Origin: JAAYCB01 sp012744395
GTDB taxonomy: Bacteria; Planctomycetota; Planctomycetia; Pirellulales; Thermoguttaceae
DNA length: 22,458 bases
Reading direction: 5' to 3'
Assembly (NCBI GenBank): GCA_028703175.1
Contig: JAQVNJ010000102.1
Span: 1 to 22,458 of the forward strand
Positions 6,435 to 13,954 of this stretch are shown in pieces. The first letter of the stretch is position 1; every line of letters begins with the position of its first letter. The notes below the pieces were generated by a model that saw only the letters and a program-made list of their open reading frames with translations, was not told the DNA's origin and did no database searches. A program made the position numbers and the translations under genes.

Positions 6435-7814
6435 CTATTCGGGTTCAATCAGCCCCAGTTGCAGGAGACGGCGATAGAGCCGCGGGCGGTTCAGCCCGAG
6501 CAGCCGGGCAGCCTTCGTCTTGTTGCCCTTGGCCTGGCGCATCGCCCGCTCGATCAGCTCGCGCTCGATTCGCGCCAAGTATTCATCCAGTTGGATCGTT
6601 GACTCGCGCCGGCGGGGCCGCGCGGCGGCCTCGAAGGCCAGGTGGATTCGACTCGGCAGGTGCCTGGCGAGAATCTGGGCCCCGTCGGCATTCTGATGGG
6701 CCTCGGCGACCGCCGCGGCCAGTTCGTCCGCATTGCCCGGCCAGGCGTAGCCGGCCAGCAAGTCCATCGCCTCGGCGGAGAATCCGCCGACCTGCCTCGC
6801 GCCCGAGGCATTGACGTCCTCGAGGAGCAACTGGGCCAACAGGGGAATGTCCTCGCGCCGCGCCGCCAGGGGCGGCAACTCGATCTCGATCGTGCTCAGG
6901 CCGAGCGCCAGAGCTTCGTGGAACTCGCCGCGCCGCGCCATCTCGACCAGCCGGGACGCGCACGTGGCGATCACGCGAAGCGGAAAGGCGCGGTCAAACA
7001 GGACCTTGGCCAGGTCGGCCTGCACCTCGGGCGGAATCGTCTCCGCGCCGTTGAGCAGCAGGGTGCCGCGGCCGGGCGTGTCGGCCGGCGGCGCGGCGGC
7101 CAGCGCCGTGACCGTGGAGTTGATCAGGTCGCCTCCCAGCACCGAACAGTCCAGGGGGATCAAGCGGCCGGCCCGATCCGGCTCAAACCCGAAATGGATC
7201 GTCTTGGCAAGCTGTTGCCGCCCGGCGCCCGCGGGGCCGATCACCGCGACACTCCAGCGGCTCTCGGCGGCCAGCGTCGCCTGCGTCCGGGCGCGCTTCA
7301 TGGCCGGGCTCCCCCCGGCCAGCCGATCGAGCGCGAATCGCCGGAAATACGTGCGGCGGTAGACCCGCAACTGCTCGTGCAACCGCTCCGATTCGCTCGG
7401 CTCGGCGTTCTCGGCGGGCGGCTGGCCCCCCGCTCCGTCGGGCAAGTCCTCCGCGTCGACGATCACCGCCAGCGCGATCCACCGCGGCCCGTCACTTACG
7501 CGGAAAAACCGTGCCCGCCGGCGGCGGAGCTGCTCTCCCTCGGCATGGCAAATCACGCCCGAGCGGAGTTCTCCGGTGAACGCATCCGGCGGAGGACACA
7601 GTTCGGCAGCCAGGGCATCCGGCCCCGCCGCGTCGGCGCGGCTGTGATAAGCGCAGCGGCGACCAGGCAGCTCGTCGGCGACCGGACCAAGCCAGCGGCG
7701 GCAGGCCAGGTTGCAGAAGACGATCGCGTAATCCGCATCGACAATGTAGAGGGGCTGCGGCGCGGCGTCGAACAACCGCACGAGCTGCGCGCCCCGGCTT
7801 CGAGCGCGGGCCAT
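6435..7814 (-). CDS. Enhancer-binding-protein-like regulator with PAS-like domain, inactive AAA+ domain and Fis-type HTH
   Basis: The 459-residue protein has the layout of an NtrC-type sigma-54 activator. Residues 10-120 are PAS-like ('FDAAPQPLYIVDADYAIVFC'), 145-165 a linker helix, about 165-395 an AAA+ fold, and 417-455 a Fis-type helix-turn-helix ('KGNKTKAARLLGLNRPRLYRRL'). The ATPase hallmarks are lost: Walker A reads GPAGAGRQ (193-200, Arg for Lys), the GAFTGA loop is absent, Walker B reads TLLLNG (251-256, Asn-Gly for Asp-Glu), both Arg-finger positions are changed ('EFHEALALGL') and sensor II reads WPGNADEL (Asp for Arg). The fold-supporting 'PPLAARREDIPLLAQ' remains. It is thus unlikely to activate sigma-54 polymerase and may act as a DNA-binding sensor or repressor. 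An in-frame stop four codons upstream fixes the start near 7814; no Shine-Dalgarno is visible. Target genes are unknown. Confidence 0.85.
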   Translation of the reverse strand: MARARSRGAQLVRLFDAAPQPLYIVDADYAIVFCNLACRRWLGPVADELPGRRCAYHSRADAAGPDALAAELCPPPDAFTGELRSGVICHAEGEQLRRRRARFFRVSDGPRWIALAVIVDAEDLPDGAGGQPPAENAEPSESERLHEQLRVYRRTYFRRFALDRLAGGSPAMKRARTQATLAAESRWSVAVIGPAGAGRQQLAKTIHFGFEPDRAGRLIPLDCSVLGGDLINSTVTALAAAPPADTPGRGTLLLNGAETIPPEVQADLAKVLFDRAFPLRVIATCASRLVEMARRGEFHEALALGLSTIEIELPPLAARREDIPLLAQLLLEDVNASGARQVGGFSAEAMDLLAGYAWPGNADELAAAVAEAHQNADGAQILARHLPSRIHLAFEAAARPRRRESTIQLDEYLARIERELIERAMRQAKGNKTKAARLLGLNRPRLYRRLLQLGLIEPE

Positions 7815-7832
7815 GAAGAGGGTTCACTGAAG

Positions 7833-7866
7833 GGGTCAGGGTTCCGGTAAAGGGTTCAGGGTTCCG
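7833..7866. repeat. Direct repeat GGGT(T)CAGGGTTCCG, two copies
   Basis: GGGTCAGGGTTCCG at 7833-7846 and GGGTTCAGGGTTCCG at 7852-7866 differ by one inserted T. They lie just upstream of the Fis-type regulator start. They could be part of a dispersed repeat or regulator-binding half-sites. Confidence 0.6.
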
Positions 7867-7879
7867 TCGTTACCTCGTT

Positions 7880-7897
7880 GCCAAGCTCCGGCTTGGC
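7880..7897. repeat. Palindrome, variant of the GTTCCCAAGC family
   Basis: GCCAAGC (7880-7886), loop TCCG, GCTTGGC (7891-7897): perfect 7-base arms. The inner CAAGC core and 4-base loop match the longer palindromes at 7938, 8054 and 18203. Confidence 0.7.
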
Positions 7898-7937
7898 AGC
7901 GCTCGCTTGCGGCCGCCGCCAAGCGCCAGCTTGCCAA

Positions 7938-7963
7938 GGTTCCCAAGCGGGAGCTTGGGAACC
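7938..7963. repeat. 26-base perfect palindrome, GTTCCCAAGC family
   Basis: Arms GGTTCCCAAGC (7938-7948) and GCTTGGGAACC (7953-7963) flank the loop GGGA. Eleven perfectly paired bases make a stable hairpin on either strand. Confidence 0.9.
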
Positions 7964-8053
7964 AGGAAAAGTCCCTTGCCTCCCGGAGCCGTGGAGCAAA
8001 CAGGTGCATTCTAGTCGCTCCAATCGCCGCTGGGCAGAGCGCAAGACCGAGAA

Positions 8054-8079
8054 CGTTCCCAAGCGGGAGCTTGGGAACG
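8054..8079. repeat. 26-base perfect palindrome, GTTCCCAAGC family
   Basis: Arms CGTTCCCAAGC (8054-8064) and GCTTGGGAACG (8069-8079) flank the loop GGGA. It differs from the copy at 7938 only in the outermost base pair. Confidence 0.9.
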
Positions 8080-8090
8080 AGCCAGCGCTG

Positions 8091-8116
8091 AAAAACTGAA
8101 CCCCGGAACCGTTCAG
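8091..8116 (-). terminator. Candidate intrinsic terminator of the nuo operon
   Basis: Read on the minus strand, CTGAAC (8111-8116) pairs with GTTCAG (8096-8101) around a 9-base loop and is followed directly by TTTTT (8091-8095). It starts 20 bases after the nuoN stop, the right place for operon termination. The stem is only 6 bases with three G-C pairs, so it may be weak; the palindrome at 8054-8079 could back it up. Confidence 0.45.
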
Positions 8117-8135
8117 CAGAACTCTTCAGCAGAAC
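8112..8135. repeat. Direct repeat TTCAGCAGAAC, two copies
   Basis: TTCAGCAGAAC occurs at 8112-8122 and 8125-8135 with a 13-base period, right after the nuoN stop codon. Confidence 0.7.
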
Positions 8136-8136
8136 C

Positions 8137-9657
8137 TTACCGGGCATCCGCGATCATCTCCGGGGCTTCCCGTGCGGCGGCTGCCGGCGTGGCGCGGTCG
8201 GCCGCTTCATACCAGGGGGTCGGGATGAGGCCAATCGCCACGACGAGCAGGGCGCAGATCACGGCCGCGGCAAACGGAACCGAGCGGCTGCCTCCGGTCC
8301 TCGGCTTGCCCATCGGCATCCGGAAGAACATCGCCCCGACAACGCGCAGGTAATAGGCCGCCGCAATCGCCGCGTTGACGATGCCCAGGACCGCCAGGCC
8401 GACAAACCACGAGCGCATGGCAGGTTCCGTCCCGCGGACGCCCAGCGCGCCGGCAAACAGTGCCAGCTTGCCCCAGAAACCGGCCAACGGCGGAATCCCC
8501 GTCAAACTGAACATGAACGCCGCGATCAGCCAGGCGGTGGCCCGCGATCGCGGCTCTTCGCTCCAGGCCAGCCCGGCCAACTGGTCGATGTGGTCGACCG
8601 GTTGTCCCGTCTCGCCGAGGTAGTTCAGTGCGGCGAACGTTCCGACGGTCGCCAGGGCGTAGATCAGCAGGTAGAAGAGCAGAGCGGCCACTCCGTCGAA
8701 CGCCGCGCCGGCCAGCGTGTTGCCACCCAAGTAGACCGCCAGGCCGATGAGCATGTAACCGGCGTGGGCGATCGACGAGTAGGCCAGCAGGCGGCGGAGA
8801 TTGTCTTGCCAGAGGGCGAGCAGATTGCCGGTCGTCATCGTCAGGACCGCCAGCGCCAGGGCAATCCGCCAGGCGTCGGACGAGACCCCCTCGGCGGCTA
8901 CGGCCACCAGCCGCACGAGGGCGAGGAAGCCGGCGGCCTTGGGGGCGACCGAAAGGAGGGCGGCGCCGTCGTTGGTCGTGCCCTGGTAGACATCCGGGGC
9001 GTAGAAGTGGAACGGGACGGCGGCGATCTTGTAGCTCAGGCCGGCGAAGATGAACACCAGCGCCAGTCCGGCAAACCCGCCGAGACTCCCGCCGCCGTCG
9101 AGCAGGCGCTGATGGATCCCCTCGATCGACGTCGTCCCGGCGGCCCCGTAGAGGAAGCTCAGCCCGAACAGCAGAATGGCCGAGGCGAGAATGCTGAGAT
9201 AAAAATACTTGACGGCGGCCTCGCGCCCCTCGCTCGTGCGGCGGCCGACAAACAGGACGATATAGGTCGGGATCGAGATCAGCTCGAGTCCGAGGAACAG
9301 CAGGACGAGGTCGCCGGCGGCCGCCACGAGCATCATCCCGGCGATGATCAACAGGAGCGAGCCGAGCAGTTCCGCCCCGTCGGCATCCGCCGCCGGCCGC
9401 CAGGAGGTGAGGATCAGCAACGCCCCGCTGGCAAGTGCAAACCAGCGCAGCCAGAGGGCCAGCGCGTCGATCCGCAGCGGCTCGGCGGCTTGCGGCGTGG
9501 TCGAGGCCAGGCAGAGAGCGGCCGCGCCGAGGCCGGCAAGGCCGACCCAGGACCACGCAGCGCGCGGCGCGGCGAACGCGCCGGCGACGTAGACGACCAC
9601 GGCTGCGAGCGCGACGAGCGTCTCTGGACCGAGTTGCCACAACGCGTCACTCGACAC
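8137..9657 (-). CDS. nuoN: NADH-quinone oxidoreductase subunit N
   Basis: One of the three antiporter-like membrane subunits of complex I, pumping protons in the inner membrane arm. The 506-residue product is highly hydrophobic, with about 14 predicted transmembrane segments. Family marks include 'LLFLGLELISIPTYIVL' with the channel Glu, 'YKIAAVPFHFYAPDVYQG' with the channel Lys, 'DNLRRLLAYSSIAHAGYM' and 'LTGIPPLAGFWGK'. I place the start at the GTG at 9657: AAAGGAGA (9666-9673) lies 8 bases upstream and the first membrane helix follows normally. It overlaps the end of nuoM by 11 bases, which implies translational coupling. It is the last gene of the operon, followed by a candidate terminator. 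Confidence 0.96.
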   Translation of the reverse strand: MSSDALWQLGPETLVALAAVVVYVAGAFAAPRAAWSWVGLAGLGAAALCLASTTPQAAEPLRIDALALWLRWFALASGALLILTSWRPAADADGAELLGSLLLIIAGMMLVAAAGDLVLLFLGLELISIPTYIVLFVGRRTSEGREAAVKYFYLSILASAILLFGLSFLYGAAGTTSIEGIHQRLLDGGGSLGGFAGLALVFIFAGLSYKIAAVPFHFYAPDVYQGTTNDGAALLSVAPKAAGFLALVRLVAVAAEGVSSDAWRIALALAVLTMTTGNLLALWQDNLRRLLAYSSIAHAGYMLIGLAVYLGGNTLAGAAFDGVAALLFYLLIYALATVGTFAALNYLGETGQPVDHIDQLAGLAWSEEPRSRATAWLIAAFMFSLTGIPPLAGFWGKLALFAGALGVRGTEPAMRSWFVGLAVLGIVNAAIAAAYYLRVVGAMFFRMPMGKPRTGGSRSVPFAAAVICALLVVAIGLIPTPWYEAADRATPAAAAREAPEMIADAR

Positions 9658-11302
9658 CGCCAAGGTCTCCTTTCGCGATCGATGTCTCGGCGAAACGATC
9701 GCCGCCAGCGGGCCCCCCCCGCTCGGCCGCCCTGACTGCGGCGGCCGTGAGGCGATCAAGGGCCGGCCCCATCCGGTTGAGGAAGAACGAGGGTTGCAGT
9801 CCGATCCAGAAGATGAACACGACCAGCGGAACCAGTCCGGCCACCTCGCGCGCCGACAAATCGCGGATCGGCGGCGACGGCTGGCCCTGCTCGACGGCGG
9901 GCTCGCGGAGCGGCCCGAAAAAGACCCGCTCGACGAGCCACAGCATGTACCACGCCCCGAGCACGACCCCGAAGACCGCCAGCACGGACGCCGCCCGGTA
10001 AACCGCCAGCGGTCCGCTCGAACCGGCCCACGCCCGCTGGAACATGCCGACCAGCAGGAGGAACTCTCCGGCGAAACCGTTCAGGCCGGGCAGCCCGATG
10101 CTGGAGAGGGTCATCAGCAGCATGAAGAACGCCAGGACCGGCAGCCGCCGCGCGATCCCGCCGTAGTCCTTGATCTCCCGCGTGTGGTAGCGTTCATACA
10201 GCATCCCGACCAAGGCGAACAACCCACCGGTCGACAGGCCGTGGTTGACCATTTGCAGCACGCCGCCTTGGATTCCCAGGCGGTTGGCGGCAAAAATGCC
10301 GAGCATGCAGAAGCCCAGATGGCTCACGCTGGAATAGGCGATCAAGCGCTTGATGTCGGCCTGGGCCAGGGCCACCAGCGCGCCGTAGATGATCCCCGCC
10401 GCGGACAGCCCGACGAGCCACGGCATCAACAGCGCGGTCGCCTCCGGCAACATCGGCAGGCTGAAGCGGACGAACCCGTATCCCCCGATCTTCAGCAGAA
10501 TGCCCGCCAGCACGACGCTGCCGGCCGTGGGGGCTTCGACATGCGCCAGGGGCAGCCAGGTGTGGAGCGGAAACAGGGGAACCTTGACGGCAAAGCCGGC
10601 GAACAGGGCCAGGAAGACCGCCAACTGGAGCGGCACGGGCATCGGGCGGCGGATCAGGCCGCTGGTCAACTCCCAGATCGAGAACGTCATCCCCCGCGAC
10701 TGGCTGTAGTCCCACCAGACGATCGCCAGCAGCCCGAGGAACGTCAGCAAGCTGCCGGCCAGCGTGAACAGGAAGAACTTGATCGCCGCATAGCGGCGGT
10801 CGCTGCTCCCCCAGACGCCGATCAAAAAGAACAGCGGGATCAGCGTCGCCTCGAAAAAGACATAGAACAGGATGATGTCCCTGGCGCAGAAGACGCCGAG
10901 CATTCCCGTTTCCAGGACCAGCAGCAGCGAGTAATAGGCGCGGCAGTGGCGGTCGATGGCCTTCCAACTCACGGCGACCGCGGTGATCATCAGCAGCGAA
11001 GTCAATCCGAACAGCCAGAGCGACAGGCCGTCGAGGCCCAGGCTGAATTGGATCTCCGCACCTCCGCGGGCATCGCCGAACCAGAAGGCGCCGGTGGAGA
11101 CGGCGAATTCAACACTGCCGGCCGGGAACCTGGCGACCAGCAGCCCGCTGAGGGCAAACGTCAGCAGCACGGCCGCCATCGCGATAAAGCGGCTGGCGGC
11201 CCGCTGGGCCTCCGGCTTCCGCGGCCAGGCCAGCGCGATCGCCAGCGCCCCGGCGCTCGGCAGGAAGATGGCGACCTGAAGTAGCATTGCCCAGTTGTCC
11301 AT
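9647..11302 (-). CDS. nuoM: NADH-quinone oxidoreductase subunit M
   Basis: Antiporter-like proton-pumping subunit of complex I, 551 residues, about 14 membrane helices. Key segments are present: 'ILFYVFFEATLIPLFFLIGVWG' region with the essential Glu of helix 5, 'VKVPLFPLHTWLPLAHVEAP' with the channel Lys, 'AQADIKRLIAYSSVSHLGF', 'MVNHGLSTGGLFALVGMLYE' and 'LPGLNGFAGEFLLLVG' with the distal Glu. The ATG at 11302 has only a weak ribosome binding site, and an internal Met six codons on is an alternative. It follows nuoL after 62 bases and overlaps nuoN. Confidence 0.97.
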   Translation of the reverse strand: MDNWAMLLQVAIFLPSAGALAIALAWPRKPEAQRAASRFIAMAAVLLTFALSGLLVARFPAGSVEFAVSTGAFWFGDARGGAEIQFSLGLDGLSLWLFGLTSLLMITAVAVSWKAIDRHCRAYYSLLLVLETGMLGVFCARDIILFYVFFEATLIPLFFLIGVWGSSDRRYAAIKFFLFTLAGSLLTFLGLLAIVWWDYSQSRGMTFSIWELTSGLIRRPMPVPLQLAVFLALFAGFAVKVPLFPLHTWLPLAHVEAPTAGSVVLAGILLKIGGYGFVRFSLPMLPEATALLMPWLVGLSAAGIIYGALVALAQADIKRLIAYSSVSHLGFCMLGIFAANRLGIQGGVLQMVNHGLSTGGLFALVGMLYERYHTREIKDYGGIARRLPVLAFFMLLMTLSSIGLPGLNGFAGEFLLLVGMFQRAWAGSSGPLAVYRAASVLAVFGVVLGAWYMLWLVERVFFGPLREPAVEQGQPSPPIRDLSAREVAGLVPLVVFIFWIGLQPSFFLNRMGPALDRLTAAAVRAAERGGPAGGDRFAETSIAKGDLGGVE

Positions 11303-11364
11303 GTCGCTACGTCTCGTTCACTCGCCGCGCCGTCGATCGGCCCGGCCCCAAACCCGTGCTCCTC

Positions 11365-13464
11365 TTAAGTCCCCAACCACCCCCAGCCCATCAGAAAGGC
11401 CGCAAGCAGAACCAGCAGCCCGAAGACCATGCCCACGGCGTAGAACGGGATCAAGCCGTTTTGCACCGGCCGGATAGCCGCCCCAACCGCCGGCGGGACC
11501 CGCCCGACGAAGTTCACCAGCCGGTCGATGATTCGCTGGTCGATCCAATCGCTGGCCCTGGCGACGGCCAGTCCGGGCCAGACCAACAGGACCTGGTAAA
11601 CCTCGTCGATGAAGAATTTTCTCAGCGAAAGTTGGTAGAAACCGACCGCCTGGCCAGCGCGCCGCGCGGCATCGGCGGCCGCGCTCCGCCGCGGCCAGTA
11701 AAGCGCAGCGGCAAGCCCGATCCCGGCCAGCGCAATCACCGCGCTGGTGAGCATCACCTCCCGGTGGCCGCCGGTGGCGGCCGGCTGGGGGGCTTGCCGC
11801 GCCAGGTAGGCGATCGAGGGGGTCTGCTGGAGATAATCCGCGAACCCATGCGTGACTTCAAAATAGCCGCCGACCAGCGCCGCGCAGACCGCCAGAACCA
11901 CCAGCGGCACGAGCATCGAACGGGGCGCCTCGTGGGCCTGTCCGCCGGCCTCGTGGGGAATCTGCTTCTGGCCGTAAAAGGTCGAGAAGAACGCCCGGAA
12001 TGTGTAGAACGCCGTCAGCAGGGCGGTCAGCGCCGCGCTCCAGTACAGCCATTGGTAAAGGCCGGTCGAGCCGGATTCGGCCGCACGCTCGTGGACGGCC
12101 ACGAGGATCAAGTCCTTGCTGAAAAACCCCGACAGGAGGGGGAAACCGGACAGGGCGAGGCAGCCGACAAGGAACGTCGCATGGGTCACCGGCAGGATGC
12201 GGCGGAGGCCGCCGAAGCGGCGGATGTCCACGACTCCGCCCATCGCGTGCATCACGCTGCCGGCGCCGAGAAACAGCAGGGCCTTGAAGAACGCGTGGGT
12301 GAAGAGGTGAAACATGCCGGCCGTCGCGCCCAGCACCGTTCCCGTGCCCAGTCCGAGAAACATGTATCCGAGCTGGCTGATCGTTGAATAGGCGAGAATC
12401 CGCTTCAGGTCCGTCTGCGTAAGCGCGATCAGCCCGCCCAACAGCGCCGTGAATCCGCCGATCAGGGCCACCGCCATCTGCCCGTCGACCGTGGCCAGCA
12501 GCAGGGGCGCACAGCGCGCAAGCATGTAGACGCCGGCGGTGACCATCGTCGCGGCATGGATCAGCGCGCTGACGGGCGTGGGGCCTTCCATCGCGTCGGG
12601 CAGCCAGACGTGGAGCGGAAACTGCGCGCTCTTGCCGCACGCTCCGAGCAACAGCAACAGGCAAATCCACGTCGCCGTGCCGCCGCCAATCCCGATCGAG
12701 CCGCCCTCCAGCCGGGCCTCGCCGAGGACCCCGGCCACGATCCGGCCGTCGGCTCCCAGCGTGTCGTGGAAATTGAGCGTTCCGAACGCGGTCCAAATCA
12801 AGAACACGCCCAGGGCGAAGCCGAAATCGCCGATCCGGTTGACCAGAAAGGCCTTCTTGCCCGCCGCTGCCGCCGCCGGCCGCTCGTACCAGAAACCGAT
12901 CAGCAAGTAGCTGCACAAGCCGACCGCTTCCCAGAACACGTAGAGCAGGAGGAAATTGCTCACCGAGACGAGCATCGTCATCGAGAAGACAAACAGCCCG
13001 ATGTAGGCAAAAAACCGCCAGTAGCCCCGATCGCCGCGCATGTAGCCGACGGAATAGACCGCCACGAGCAGCGAGATGAACGTGACCATGGCGAGCATGA
13101 TCGCGCTAAGCGGATCGGCGCGGAGCGTGACGTCGATGCGAAAATCCCGCATCACGAAGGCATCCGGCCCGGCTGGCTGGTGATAGGCGCCGCCGATGAC
13201 CGCCCAATTCCAGAGGTCCACCGTCCGTTCGTAACCGGCATTCACGGAATCGCCGGCCCCTGGGAGATTCGCACCGGCAGGCAGCGATCCGTGGATCGCC
13301 AGCACCAGCCCGGCCGCGGCGAGGAACGAACCGGCGATGCCGACCACGACCGGCAGATGGCTCCGTCCCGCCAGGACCGGCCGCCCGAGCACGGCGGTCA
13401 AGGCCGCGCCGGCGAGCGGCAAGACCGGAATCAGCACCAGGAGTAAGGGAATCCAACTCTCCAT
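11365..13464 (-). CDS. nuoL: NADH-quinone oxidoreductase subunit L
   Basis: Largest antiporter-like subunit of complex I, at the distal end of the membrane arm. The 699-residue length and a long C-terminal part beyond the 14-helix core fit NuoL with its lateral amphipathic helix. Visible signatures are 'LLLYVFWEAVGLCSYLLIGFW' region (helix 5 Glu), 'NRIGDFGF', 'CGKSAQFPLHVWLPDAMEGP' (channel Lys), 'TQTDLKRILAYSTISQLGYM', 'HLFTHAFFKALLFL' and 'LSGFFSKDLI'. The ATG at 13464 gives a proper first helix ('MESWIPLLLVLIPVLP'); an earlier in-frame start would add a polar, unlikely N-terminus. It begins 7 bases after the nuoK stop. Confidence 0.97.
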   Translation of the reverse strand: MESWIPLLLVLIPVLPLAGAALTAVLGRPVLAGRSHLPVVVGIAGSFLAAAGLVLAIHGSLPAGANLPGAGDSVNAGYERTVDLWNWAVIGGAYHQPAGPDAFVMRDFRIDVTLRADPLSAIMLAMVTFISLLVAVYSVGYMRGDRGYWRFFAYIGLFVFSMTMLVSVSNFLLLYVFWEAVGLCSYLLIGFWYERPAAAAAGKKAFLVNRIGDFGFALGVFLIWTAFGTLNFHDTLGADGRIVAGVLGEARLEGGSIGIGGGTATWICLLLLLGACGKSAQFPLHVWLPDAMEGPTPVSALIHAATMVTAGVYMLARCAPLLLATVDGQMAVALIGGFTALLGGLIALTQTDLKRILAYSTISQLGYMFLGLGTGTVLGATAGMFHLFTHAFFKALLFLGAGSVMHAMGGVVDIRRFGGLRRILPVTHATFLVGCLALSGFPLLSGFFSKDLILVAVHERAAESGSTGLYQWLYWSAALTALLTAFYTFRAFFSTFYGQKQIPHEAGGQAHEAPRSMLVPLVVLAVCAALVGGYFEVTHGFADYLQQTPSIAYLARQAPQPAATGGHREVMLTSAVIALAGIGLAAALYWPRRSAAADAARRAGQAVGFYQLSLRKFFIDEVYQVLLVWPGLAVARASDWIDQRIIDRLVNFVGRVPPAVGAAIRPVQNGLIPFYAVGMVFGLLVLLAAFLMGWGWLGT

Positions 13465-13471
13465 GAAATTC

Positions 13472-13918
13472 TCACACGCTCGGGCGGTGCTCCGTGTCGG
13501 AACGGTCAAGCTCCGGCTGGCGGCCGGCCGGGACCAGTCTGGGCCAGGTCGGCGATTTTACTTCGAGCTCGGGGATTTCTTCATCGACATAGGCCGGCTG
13601 GTTCGCCTCCCGCAGGTGCTGCCAGAGGGCGATGTCGAGGCTCCCGGAGGCCCGAAACAGCATCAGGATCAGGGCCAGGGCGAGCGCGGCCTCGCAGGCA
13701 GCCACGGTGATGATGAAAACCACGAACATCTGGCCGCCGAAGTCGTTGTGATACCGGGCCCAGGCGACCAGGCTCAGCGAGACGCCCTGGAGCATCATTT
13801 CGGCGGCCAGAAAAATGATGATCATGTTCCGCCGGCTGACAAACCCGATCACGCCGATCCCGAAGAGCATCGCGCCGACGACCAGGTAGTTGTTCAGCAG
13901 AGCGAGTTCGTTTTCCAT
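13472..13918 (-). CDS. nuoK: NADH-quinone oxidoreductase subunit K with C-terminal extension
   Basis: Small membrane subunit of complex I, homologous to mitochondrial ND4L and to MrpC. Three membrane helices lie at about 7-25, 29-53 and 64-88, with the conserved membrane Glu residues at 40 ('LAAEMMLQG') and 76 ('ACEAALALAL'), matching Glu36 and Glu72 of E. coli NuoK. The ATG at 13918 aligns with the family N-terminus. The family usually ends near residue 100; here the protein runs to 148 with a polar, Pro- and Glu-rich tail ('AYVDEEIPELEVKSPTWPRL' then 'VPAGRQPELD'). There is no frameshift sign, and the tail ends 7 bases before nuoL. Confidence 0.95.
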   Translation of the reverse strand: MENELALLNNYLVVGAMLFGIGVIGFVSRRNMIIIFLAAEMMLQGVSLSLVAWARYHNDFGGQMFVVFIITVAACEAALALALILMLFRASGSLDIALWQHLREANQPAYVDEEIPELEVKSPTWPRLVPAGRQPELDRSDTEHRPSV

Positions 13919-13954
13919 CGATCGGCCCCCCGTGGCGGCCTGCAAACTGGTTGG

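Larger units (their letters stand above)
7815..8136. other. Repeat-rich intergenic region, 322 bases
   Basis: No real gene is seen. Frames through it translate only the repeats. It contains three palindromes (7880-7897, 7938-7963, 8054-8079), a weaker related one (7920-7933), direct repeats at 7833-7866 and 8112-8135, and the candidate nuo terminator. It separates the complex I operon from the Fis-type regulator, whose promoter should lie here though I could not identify it. Confidence 0.6.

Noticed and set aside
7570..7590. 'DAFTGE' in the Fis-type regulator, resembling the sigma-54 contact motif GAFTGA
   Set aside because: It is at residues 77-82, in the PAS-like region well before Walker A, whereas GAFTGA lies between Walker A and Walker B. 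It is a chance match.
7880..8079. Possible CRISPR array
   Set aside because: The repeats are few, unevenly spaced, self-palindromic, and not separated by uniform spacers; no cas gene is present.
7836..8147. Minus-strand open frame of 103 codons in the gap between nuoN and the regulator
   Set aside because: Its translation is made largely of the palindromic repeats and overlaps the end of nuoN; there is no coding pattern outside the repeats.
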